A program made the translations under genes and the position numbers. Source: Perognathus longimembris pacificus (Eukaryota; Chordata; Mammalia; Rodentia; Heteromyidae). Taken from it: DNA of 64,000 nucleotides. The DNA lies in NCBI RefSeq assembly GCF_023159225.1, contig NC_063177.1, positions 16,020,673 through 16,084,672 of the forward strand, in the 5' to 3' direction. Below, piece by piece: positions 12,547 to 24,500 of this stretch (position 1 is the first letter of the stretch; each line of letters begins with the position of its first letter). Below the pieces are notes generated by a model. It was not told where the DNA came from, made no database searches, and saw only the letters and a program-made list of their open reading frames with translations.

Positions 12547-15500
12547 TGTGTGTGTGTGTGTGGTAGGTATGCTTATGCACATGCATGTGTCAGTATTGGG
12601 GCTTGAACTAAGAGCTTTACACTTTTTTGCTTACATCTAGCACTCTTACTACTTGACCCATGCCTCCAATTCAGCTGGTTAATTGGAGATGTAAGTCTCA
12701 CAGACTTTTCTGCCTGGGTGGCTTTGAACTATAGGCATTTGCAGTTCAGTTCAGCTACAGAGCAGTTCACAGTAAAGTTGAGTGGAAGATAGAGACTTTC
12801 CATGTACACCCCCCCCCTTACATGCATAACCTCCCCTTTTGTCAACATCCTACACCAGAGTGGCGATCTTCCATACCCAGATTCCACAGTTTTTACTGAG
12901 GCTTACTCTGGGTGATGCACATTATACAGTTTTGGACAAATGAAGAAATATAGTTCATTGGCAGAATACTTGCTAGCATTCTTAAGGCCCTGTTCAGTCC
13001 CCAATGCTCCAAGAATAAGTAAAGTCAGAAGACTGATACTACCCAACTTCTTTTTTCTTTTTCTTTTCATCATTTTTAAGGCAAAATCTATGTTGTCCAG
13101 GCAGATCCCAAACTTGGATTTTTTTTTTTTTCCACATCAGTCTCCTGAGTAGCTATGATTACTAGCAAATACCACCAGACCTGGCTAGTACTTGCTTTCA
13201 AATTTCTGTACCTGGAACTTGCTGAGAAATCCCTGGGTGTTCAGTTAAATGTTTTTGTTTGTTCGTTTGTTTTGTGCCCATTTATGAAGTGCTATTAATT
13301 GGTTTTTATTACAGTGATTTTACGGTCTTCTTATAAAAGAAATAAGGCCTTCCTGGGAATGTTAGACATATTGCAGGGAGAAATGTGATATTAATATTAA
13401 TAGACTTGTTTTAATTCCCATTGTTGTATAACAAATTGCTGCAAAATCTAGCCATTTTAAGTGGGCATTTATGACTGATCTCATAGTCCCCTTTGGGATA
13501 GGCAGTGGGGCTTGCAGCTTGCCTGATTGTTTTTCAGGAAGCTGCACTCTGGGTGTAGGATGCAGCTGTCATTTGAGGGCTTGACTAATGACACAGAACT
13601 TTGCTTCCAAAATGGCTCACTCGGCTGGGAATATGGCCTAGTGGTAGAGTGCTTGCCTAGCATGCATGAAGCCCCAGGTTCGATTCCTCAGCACCACATA
13701 TATGGAAAAAGCCGGAAGTGGCGCTGTGGCTCAAGTGCTAGAGTGCTAGCCTTGAGCAAAAGAAGCCAGGAACAGTGCTCAGGCCTGGAATTCAGTCCCC
13801 AGGACTGGCAAAAAATTATTAAAAAAAAAAAAAAAAAAAAGGCTCACTCACATGGCAGCTGGAAGGAAGGATTAGTTTGTGGCCACCTTAAACTTCCCCT
13901 TAACAGCATGTCAGAGGTCCTTTCCTAGAGTGAGTGCTCATGGGAAACCAAGGGGCTATTGCCACTTCCATCATATTGTTTGGTAAAATCTGTCACTGAA
14001 CTCTTTTCACTCTATTTCCTTTTCTCTTACTCTCTGCTCTCTTTCTTTTTCTCTTTCTTCCTTCTCACTCTGACTCCCCATGCTTCCATTTTGTGTGGGC
14101 TGGCAGTTTGCTCTCCCCCCAATAAATTCTTCTCTGCCTGAAAAAAAAAATCTGTCACTGAATGTGGCTTACTCTCAAGGAGGAAAACTATAAACTGCAT
14201 TCTTGAAGGGAATAGTTTCAGACAGTTTGTATACATTTTCTTTTTTGTTTTGTTTTGTGCATATATTTAAGGCACTAACAGTAGTTAACCATCCTGTTCT
14301 TTTTTCCTAGTGGTGAAAGTACCCCAGAAGACACTCCTAATGGATGCTCTCAAGGAAGAATCTGAAATAATATATGACTTTTGTATGTGCAACCCTCCAT
14401 TTTTTGCAAACCAGTTGGAAGCCAAGGTAAAATATCTTTTGCTTTAAAGTCATTCAGTATTTGCCTGAACTTCCCATTTGCGGAGATAAGAGCAAAATGC
14501 ACCTTTCACTTTAGAAGCTGTGTTGGTTATGCTGTTTTTGGTTTGAAGGACTTAAAAACCCACTTTAGATTGACTTAATAGTCAAGAAGGTTTATTGGTT
14601 ATGTATTTGAGAAGTCCACCAGTAGTTTGAGCTTCAGGAACAATTTTTTTTTTTTTTTTGCCAGTCCTAGGGCTTGAACTCAGGGCCTGAGCACTGTCCC
14701 TGGCTTCTTTTTACTCAAGGCTAGCCCTCTACCACTTGAGCCACAGTGCCACTTTTGGCTTTTTCTATATATGTGGTGCTGAGGAATCCAACCCAGGACT
14801 TCATGTATGCGAGGCCAGCACTCTACCACTCAGCCACATTCCCAGCCCTTCAGGAGCAATTTAATTAAGGAAAAATGTTTCCCCCATCATGGGGCTTGAA
14901 CTCGGGGCCTAAGCACTGTCCCTGGCTTATTTTTGCTCTACCACTTGAGCCACGGTGCCACTTCTGGCTTTTTCTGTATATGTGGTACTAAGGAATTGAA
15001 CCCAGGGCTTCATGCATGCTAGGCTGAGGCTCTGCTTATCTGTGTTTCTCTTGGCTCTGACCTATTACTTAGATACTTTTGTTCTCTTGCTGCTTTAGTT
15101 GTGGGAGAAACAATATTTAGTGACACGAGAGGGAGAAGGAAATGTTTTCTCCCCAAACCATTGGAAATTTGGTTGTGTTTGATGTGACCAACAGATTACA
15201 GTCACTTCTGCATGGAACTTGTTGGAGTAGGAAATCACTGCTTTTGCTAGCTCCTGCTATTTGACGATAAATGAGTAGATGATTTCATCTTTCCAACTTC
15301 AGATAAGAGCTGGGACATGCCTCAAGTGGTAGAGCACCTGACTAGCAAGTTAGAACATCTTTATCAACCCAAGAAAAAACCTCTCAGTCATTAGCAGTCA
15401 CTCTTGATTTCTCCCTAGCACACTGAAGCCTGTTTATGTCATGTCTCTGAAGATCAGACTATTGTAGACTTTTCATATAAGTAGAATCATATGCTCTGTA

Positions 15501-18500
15501 GCCTTTTGTTTCTGACTTTTTTCTTTTTCGTTGGTTATGAGGCTTGAACTCTAGGCCTGGGCGTAGTCCCTGAGCTCTTCAGCTCAAGGCTAGTGCTCTG
15601 CCACTTGAGCTACAGGGCCACTTCTGTTTTCTGGTGGAAATAAGAGTCTCTCGGCCTTTCCTGCCTGGGCTGGCTTTGCATGGCTGGCTTGGAATGGCCA
15701 TCCTCAGATCTCGGCCTCCTGACTAGCTAGGATTATAGGCATGTGCCACCAGCACCTGACTCTGACTTCTTTTATGGAGCTATTAATATTTTCAGAGCTC
15801 ATCCATGTTGTAGCATGGATCCATGTGTCCTTTCTTTTTATTGCCAAGTCTATCATATGGCTATAACTCGTGACCTACCTGCTCAGCAGCTAACAGGTAT
15901 TTGTGTTGCTTTCCACCTCTTGGCTCTTAGCATTCATGTGCAGGTGATCTTTGGACATATGTTTTGTTTATCTAGGATATATACCCAGGAGTTAGACTGG
16001 GTCCAATGGTAGGTAGTTCTGTGATTCATTGGTTCAGAAACTGCTAGACTGTTTTCTCATGTGACTGTGCTGCTTTACCCTACCAACAGCTATGTATTAG
16101 GATCCTAATTTTCCACATCCTTATGGATGTCTTTTTTCATTATAGCTTCCTATTGGGTAGGGAAGTAGCATCATATTGTGGTTTTGATTAGTTTTTTCAT
16201 GATGGCTGACAGTGCTAAGCATCTTTTCACATGCTTATTGGCCATTTGTTTAAATCCCTTGTCTAAATGCCTTTTTAGCTCCCTTACCTCTGCCCAAGTG
16301 CCTCAAATGTGCTCAGTAACCTGCTTTACCACTGAGCCCAGGCCTTCTTTTTTTTTTTTTCTTTTTTAGTATACTAAGTTCCCCACTCTTCTTGTCAATT
16401 TTTAAATTGGGTTATTTTCCTTTTTCTAAGTTTCCTTATATAGCCTAGACACAAATTCTTTATTAGATAATTTTTAAACATTTTCTCCCATTCTCTAGGT
16501 TGTCTTTTCACTTTTTATAAATGCTGGTACTGGGGCTGGGAACGTGGCATAGTGGTAGAGTGCCTAGCCCTGGGTTCGATTCCTCAGCACCACATAAACA
16601 GAAAAAGCCAGAAGTGGTGCTGTGGCCCAAGTGGTAGAGCACTAGCCTTGAGTACAACAAAGCTCAGGGACAGTGCACAGGCCCCAAGACTGGCCAAATA
16701 ATAATAATAATGGTACTGAGGTTTGAACTCAAGGCTTTGCACTTACTGGTCAGACATTCTACTAATTGAGCCATGCCTGCAGCCCTTTTTGCTCTGATTA
16801 TTTCCAGGGTAGTCTCACTTCTTCCCCTGGCTGCCTTGAACTGCCTCTTCCTTCATGTTTCCCACACAGCCAGGATGACAGCTTTTATGATAGACTGGGT
16901 CTTGTGAACTTTTAGCCTGCCCTGGCTTCGAACTGTGAATAGCAAAGATTACCGGCTTGAGCCTCTTACCAGCAAAGAGCCTGGATTTTTAAACTCTGTG
17001 TATGTGTGTGTAGGCCCTGGAGCTAGAACTTGGGACCTGAAGGCCACCTTTTTGAGTTTTTTTCCCCTCAAGGCTAGCACTCTATCACTTGAGCCACAGC
17101 TCCACTTCTGGTTTTCTGTTGGCTACTTGGAGATAGAGTATCTCATGGACTTTCCTGTCCAAGCTGGTTTCAAACCACCATCCTTAGTTCTCAGCCTTCT
17201 GAGTAGCTCATGTTACAGGCGAAAGCTACCAGTGCTGGCTGGCTTTCTTGATGGTATCTTTCACAGCTCAGAGGCTTTGGATTTTGATCAAGTCCAATTT
17301 TATCTATTTCTCTTTTGTTGTTGTTCTTGTGCTTTTTGCTATTGTATCTTAAGAAACCACTGGCTAATCCAAATTAATGAAGTTTTACTTCTATGTTTTC
17401 TTCTGAGTGTTAGTTATAGCTTTTACATTGAGGTTGTAGGTGGATTGAGTTAATTTTTTTCATATGACATGAAGTAAGGATGGGTTAAATACTTAAGTAT
17501 TTAAAAACCATAAAAATACTAGAAGAAAACATAAGTAAATATTGATTTAATCTTTGGGTAGATTTCCTGTGCCATGGTATCAAGACAGAAAGCATAGAGG
17601 AAAAGCAACAGATTGGGCTAATATAAAAAGGTAAAATTTTTTATATTTAATCACAAAGATGAAAGGTAAAGTCCCCAGGGAAGAATAGTTGCATGAATGC
17701 ATTTGGTTAAAGTATAATACTGTAGTGGCTGATTTTTAAATCCTAAGACTAGTGTAATGTTTAGAAAATAAAATTTGATTTAAGCCTTGCTACTACAGCT
17801 AGATGGTGCAAAGACTTGCATCTTAAGATGTAAATGTTTTCACCTGTGACTTTGTTGTTGTTCAGGGGGTAAACTCTAGAAATCCTCGAAGGCCTCCGCC
17901 TAGTTCTGTCAATACAGGAGGAATCACAGAGATCATGGCAGAAGGAGGTGAATTAGAGTTTGTTAAAAGGATCATCCATGACAGTTTACAACTTAAAAAA
18001 CGATTAAGGTAAGTTGGCTATTTATTACAACCAGAATATCTGCCTCTGTATAATTCCTAAAGAAACTAAGCCATTCAGAGTAAAAGTAGTCCAAAAGTCT
18101 GAAGAATAAACAGAAACCTAGCACCAATAGGCTCATGCCTATAATCCTAGCTACGCAGAAGGCTGAAATCTGAGGATCAGTGTTTGAAGCCAGTCTGGGC
18201 AGGAAAGTCCATGAGACTTTTTTTTTTTTGGTCATGGAGCTTGAACTCAGGACCTGGGTGCTGTTCCTGAGCTCTTTTGCTCAATGCTAGTGCTCTGCTA
18301 CTTTGAGCCACAGCTCTACTTCCCATGATACTCTTATCTCCTATTAACCACGCACAAAAAAATTCAGGAGTAGAGCTGGGGCTCAAGTAGTAGATCGATA
18401 GTCAAGCAAAAAACCTCAAGGACATCACCTAGATCCTGAGTTCAAGCTCCAGCATCAGAACCATAAAAAGAAAAAAGAAAAGAATAAACAGATAAGAATG

Positions 18501-21500
18501 AAAAGGCAATGAATCCTACATTCTGCAGAGATCCTTTTTCTTTCTTGGTTTTTGGTGGTAACTGGGTTTAAAAAGAGGGCCTCATGATTGCTCAGTATTC
18601 TTGCCTTAATAGTGTTCAACTATTTGAACCATCAGCCCCACTTTTTACTGGTTGTTTTGGAGAGATGCCCAGGCTGTGCTTGAGCTTCAGTCTTCCAGAT
18701 CTCAGCCTCATGAGTAGCTAAGGTGACAGGTATGAACCACCAGTGCCCGGCCCCTGTTTTTGTATTTTTTTTTTATAATGTTCTCATGCCTCTAATTGAT
18801 GTGTGTTTCCCATAGTCATCTGTACTCCACAGATAAAAAGGAGGAAAATACCATATGATTGTATTGCTCCCACTAATGTGGTCCTGTGATGGAACAAAAC
18901 TGTTTAAATATGGCTTTTGATGAGAAAACAGATGGGTTCAAATCTGTCCTGTGAACCAGAATAAATTTGTTGCCTACTCCTTGAAGCAATTTATGTTCTT
19001 GGAAGCAGTCTCCCAAACAATGACAGATGTGAGGACAAAGATCTGTCAAGAATCTAATGAAGGGAAACAAGAGATCACTAACTAGTTCCCAAAGAGAATT
19101 AAAGCTATTCTTTTTCAAAAGCTAATTATTAGGACAACACACCTGTCATCAAGCAGCATAAGGTATTGAAAAGGACTGCTTGTCTCTCTTGACTTTGTAC
19201 CCTAACACATGTAAACTTGATGGATAATGTACTTCAAAGCTAAACAAACTTTTAACCCTAGAATTTTGGGAGTATGTGTGTGTGTGTGCATGCGTGCGTG
19301 TGCATGTGTGTGTGTGCGTGTGTAAGACATAATAGTTATCCTATTTTTTTTTTTTTTTTGTTGGCCAGTCATGGGGCTTGAACTCTGCCTAGAAGCTGTC
19401 CCTGAGCTTCTTTTTGCTCAAGACTAGCACTCTAGGGGCTGGGAATGTGGCTTAGTAGTGGAGTGCTTGCCCAGCATGCATGAAGCCCTGGGTTCTATTC
19501 CTTAGTACCACATAAACAGAAAAGGCCAGAAGTGGCTCAAGTGGTTTAGCACTAGCCTTGAGCCTTGAGCTGTCAGGAACAGCGCCCAGGATTGGCAAAA
19601 AAAGAATCATGCAGCGACTGACTTGTTGTGCCAAGTTGCAAGACCACCCCCAAGAAGACCACCGAGATTCAGACACTCCGAAATGCAAAAGCAAGGCCAA
19701 GCTTTATTTAACGAGCTGCCAACTCGGGCCTCGTCCTACCCACCGACACAGCGGAGGTTAGGAGGAAGCCCCGAGCTGTGATTACACAGGGCTTATAAAG
19801 GCAAAGAACAAGGTTACAACAATCAGCTGTGCAAGCAAGATTAGAACACAGGTACAAATCTGATTGGCTCAGGGTTCGATTCTAAAATGGGGTTCACGTG
19901 GTGGGGCCTGACTTCAAAGTCTGGCACCTCATTTCCCCCTTTTTCTTTTTGGTACCTTGGGAGCCAATCATGGCTCCATTCTGTCCATTTCAATGGCTTG
20001 CATGTCTAGGGGATGATATAGAGGTAAGGCATGGGCCAGTAGGGCCAAAAGTAGTATCCGAAAATAACTCTGGTCCCTCGGTTTTAAAGGGGGGCTGATG
20101 GGTGAAGATCATCCATCTTCTGTAACTTCTTCAGGCTGACTCAGGGGCGTAGACCTTACCTAGCCAGGAACCTATAACCTTAGTCTCAGTCTTGAGGCGA
20201 AGGCAAAGCGGCTGAGTTGGGTGCTTGGAGACCTCCCATGTTCCATCACGGTAGTTGTCATCCAGGGCAAAGGGGTCAGCTGGCCTGGCGTGGAAGCAAT
20301 GAACCCAAGTGGCGATGCCGTCTAGGGTCCCTTCCACCGTGGTTCTAAGGAGTTTAGTCTCCTGGGTAGGATTTCTTTCAGGATCTTCTTAGCCACTACA
20401 TTCGCAGTCTCATGCTTTGTTGGATAGACTTCAACCCATCCTGAAAAGGTGTCTACAAAAACTAGCAAATATTTGTAATTTCTGTGAAATCTACTTCCCA
20501 ATACACGCCTGGCCTATTCCCACAGAGGCGAGCTCCTTTAGTAATCTGTTGATTGGGGGCATTGGTAAGCTGACAGATCTTGCAATTTTTAACAATATAC
20601 CTTTGCAGGCCTTTAACAGATCTCAATAAGGACACAATCTCAGGTCTACAAGCTTTCTTTACTAAACAGATGTATGAGCTTAAAATTCTCACTGCCAGTC
20701 AGGGCTTTGAGTAAATGCGGGGGGTGAGATTTTAATCTATCCTCTCATTTAACAAACTTACCCTTACCAACCACTATCACATATGACTGGCAAATTCCTG
20801 CCAAGTAGACAGACATGGGCACTGGAAAGGCATGCTCATGAACTATTCTTCTAGGACTTCCCGGCTTTAACTTTTGAAAGGCCAACAGTAGTGACTCTAG
20901 GATCTGACACCATCTCTGCCATCCAAGCAGTGGCTTACTGCCTCTGGATGCTCCATCACTTTTGTCCCAGGAGGAGTGACTTTCGACTTGGACTCAGGGC
21001 CTGAGTGCTGTCCCTCAGCTCTCCAGCTCAAGACTAGCACCGTACCACTTTTGAGCTCCACACTACTCCATTCCCAGCACTCTGCTGGCTGATTAGAGAC
21101 AAGCCTCTCACAGGGACCTTTCTTTGCCCGGGCTGGCTTCGAACCGCAGATTCAGATCAATGAGTCTTATAAGGGGCCACTTTACTCCAATTATAAGCAA
21201 CAAGGTGGTCCACACAGTAGTTTTTAAGCATGCTCTCTTACCTGGAACTTATTAAGGGCCAGTATTAGATCTTGACAAACTTGTAGGAATCACCTGTGCT
21301 TCTCTGTGGGCCTGCTGGAAACTGTTACAAAAAAAAACTACAAAGAAGCTGGAATGGCAATTAAACATTTTGGTAGCCATAATTCTCCTTTTCTCACTTT
21401 GCAATAATTATTTAGGACAATTTTACTTCCAAATTTCTTATCTAGAAATGTATTCTTGATTTCCAAAGCCTTTTTAACACTAACACAACACTTTAGCTTT

Positions 21501-24500
21501 TATCTGCATCGGAAAAACTGAAGCTCACAGGCAATCTGAAACCAGGTGCCGCCCTTTGCTTACGGGCTGCTTGTTTCAAAAGAGCCTTTTTTTTTCTTCA
21601 GTCCCAGTTACTGCATGGCATGAAGACCTTTGAATTTAAACTTAGTTTTGCATCATACTGCAGTCTTGAACATGTTCACACTCACACATGCACACACACA
21701 TTTTCAAAAGATCTTAAAGCACGCTGAATAAGCATCGGCCGTACATTTTAAGACAAAAACCTTTAACAAATGATTTTAGCATTCTCCAGCCTCATTTTCC
21801 AGGGCTTGATAGTTTTAGTAAAACATTTTTAGTCTTAGTAAAACATTTTAGCGCACCAAACAATTTTCTGCTTAAGAAGGCTGGGTGGGGGTCCCCCTAG
21901 AGTTCTTTCTGTGGACACTCACACTCTGATTGTGAACCATCGCCTGTACATCTTTCCAATGAGCTATGCAGGTTTGACACAAAAGAGACTGTTAGACTTA
22001 CAAACAACACAGAGATGACAACGCAGCATGGTGAGGTCACTCCCTGCCACCTGTGGGTGGCTTGGGCTGGCCCTACATCCACCCCGTCGGCGGCTGCGGG
22101 TCAGGACTTGGACTTGGGGCTGATGCGTCTGTGTCCTGGGCTGTCGGCAACGGCGAGTTGACTGGGCAGGACCCTCCGGAGCGGAGGGCACAGCTGAAAC
22201 ATTTTCCTCAGAGTCCTCCTCTTGTAGAGTTAACTGGGATGGGGAGTATGGAGCGGGAAACATTTCCTCCTCCATGCTTCCTCCCTATGTCAAAGCTCCC
22301 TCAATTTCCTCAAAGGTGGACCATTCTGACTTGCACAGGGTGATCCACTTTTCCTTTTTAAGGGCCACACCTTGGTTCTGAGCTATCTCCTTAACCTCCC
22401 TCCAGTGAGCTAGGATCAAGTCTAGGGGGCTAGATGGAGGTCCTCAAGATAGAACGTTATCCATAGCTCTGATCAGAAGTTCAGTCCAAAAGGCTACAAA
22501 AAACAAAACAATAAAAAAGGAGGAAAACACACAGGCCTGAGAACAAGAAAAGCTACGAGTTGGAGATCTCCCAAGCTGGCCCACAACCTCCTACAAGGGT
22601 GCAGAAGGAATGGACCCGAGTTGGCCCACAACCTCCTGCAAGAAGGAGTGGACCCGAGTTGGCCCACAACCTCCTGCAAGGGTGCAGAAGGAGTGGACCC
22701 GAGTTGGCCCACAACCTCCTGCAAGGGTGCAGAAGGAGTGGACCCGAGTTACGAGTTGGAGATCTCCCAAGTTGGCCCACAACCTCCTGCCAGGGTACAG
22801 GAGGAGTGGACCCAAGTTGGCCCACAACCTCCTGCCAGATAAGCAGAAGGAGCAGACCCAAGTACAAGGTGGGCGGGTTGAGTCTCGTTTAGGAGGCCCT
22901 CCTGGTCAGTTCCGGCCAAAAACCAAACTGACTCGTGCCCTACAAGTATAAGCAAAAGTAAAACAGACAAACAGACAAATTACAGGACAAGACAAATGAA
23001 GAGCGCTGTTTTCTTACCTTCGGAGTCTGGGATCTCGGGGTCTCTGGGGCTATCCCGGACGAGCCCCCAAATGTTGTGCCAAGTTGCAAGACCACCCCCA
23101 AGAAGACCACCGAGATTCAGACACTCCGAAATGCAAAAGCAAGGCCAAGCTTTATTTAACGAGCTGCCAACTCGGGCCTCGTCCTACCCACCGACACAGC
23201 GGAGGTTAGGAGGAAGCCCCGAGCTGTGATTACACAGGGCTTATAAAGGCAAAGAACAAGGTTACAACAATCAGCTGTGCAAGCAAGATTAGAACACAGG
23301 TACAAATCTGATTGGCTCAGGGTTCGATTCTAAAATGGGGTTCACGTGGTGGGGCCTGACTTCAAAGTCTGGCACCTCAACTTTACTTAGCATAGTTTTC
23401 AAGCTTCAGGCATGGCATAGCATGTCTCACAATTTTCTCATTAAAGATACAATACAGGTTGGGAATATGGCCTAGTGGCAAGAGTGCTTGGCTCGTATAC
23501 ATGAAGCCCTAGGTTTGATTCCTCAGCACCACATATATAGAAAAGGCCAGAAGTGGCACTTTGGCTCAAGTGGCAGAGTGCTAGCCTTGAGCAAAAAAAG
23601 AAGCCAGGAGCAGTGCTCAGGCCCTGAGTTCAAGCACCAGGACTGGCAAAAAAAGATACAATACAAATTTTTCCATGTGTGTGTAAACCATACTTTCTTT
23701 GTACATTCATCCGCTGGTGGACACTTGTTGCTCTTGCCATTTGACTCTTGTGATTGAATCTGTATAAGCATGGGTACACAAGTAGGGGATCTCAAGACCA
23801 GCAGATCTTGAGCCATCAGCTCTTCTGTCTGTATACCCAGATGCACATTGGTGGATAAGGAAGGGTTTTTTCATGTGTTTTTTTTTTTCTCTCCTTTTGG
23901 ATTTATAGGTATCTAATATTGCTTATTAGGTCAGGCACACTGATACACACCTATAACCCTAACTCTCCCTGAGCCAGCCTAGGCTACTTAGTGAGGCTTT
24001 CTCTATAAAAAGGAAAGTTGTAAGCTAGACACTGGTGGCTCATGCCTGTAATTGTAATCCTAGCAACTCAGGAGGCTGAGATCTGAGGATCACAGTTCAA
24101 AGCCAGCCCAGGCAGGAAAATCCGTGAGACTTTTTTTTTCTTTTTTTTTGCCAGTCCTGGGACTTGAACCCAGGGACTGAGCACTGTTCCTGGCTTCTTT
24201 TTGCACAAAACTAGCACTCTGCCACTTGAGCCACAGTGCCACTTGCAGCTTTTTTCTGTTTATGTGATGCTGAGGGATCGAACCCAGGGCTTCACATATG
24301 CTAGGCAAGCATGCTACTACTAGGCCACATTCCCAGCCCCATGAGACTCTTTATCTCCAGTTAATCATGGAGTTGGAGCTCAAAGTAGTAGAACAGTAGT
24401 ATTGAGTTTAAAAGCTCATTGACAGTGTCCATACCCTGAGTTCAAGCCCCCCAACTGACAAAAAAGAAAAAAATTGCCTTAGTGTAAAGTTATTTCCTAA

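Larger units (their letters stand above)
15440..17495 (-). repeat. L1M (old LINE-1), ORF2/3' region, interrupted
   Basis: Reading leftward, the segments line up in order with mammalian L1M. Recognisable pieces are 'catataagtagaatcatatg', 'cacatgcttattggccattt', 'ttttctcccattctctaggt' and 'cactggctaatccaa'. SINEs at 15530-15761, 16532-16710 and 17011-17242 interrupt it. Confidence 0.75.
19624..23379 (-). mobile_element. Gammaretrovirus-like endogenous retrovirus, non-autonomous, young
   Basis: The 3756-bp provirus lies on the - strand with 308-bp LTRs at both ends that appear identical base for base. A tRNA-Pro primer-binding site and a polypurine tract are in the right places. The interior is only 3.14 kb: a tandem-repeat leader, a gag matrix remnant, unidentified sequence, a nested SINE and a broken integrase. 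Reverse transcriptase, protease and env are not visible, so it cannot be autonomous. It sits in an L1M remnant. The flanks share only ACT (19621-19623 and 23380-23382), not the 4 bp usual for gammaretroviruses. Confidence 0.92.

Noticed and set aside
16935..17453. 172-codon + strand open reading
   Set aside because: It runs through a reverse B1-Geo SINE and reverse L1M; no independent coding evidence.
22555..22850. CRISPR-like regular repeats
   Set aside because: Mammalian DNA; units are contiguous without variable spacers and lie in a proviral leader.
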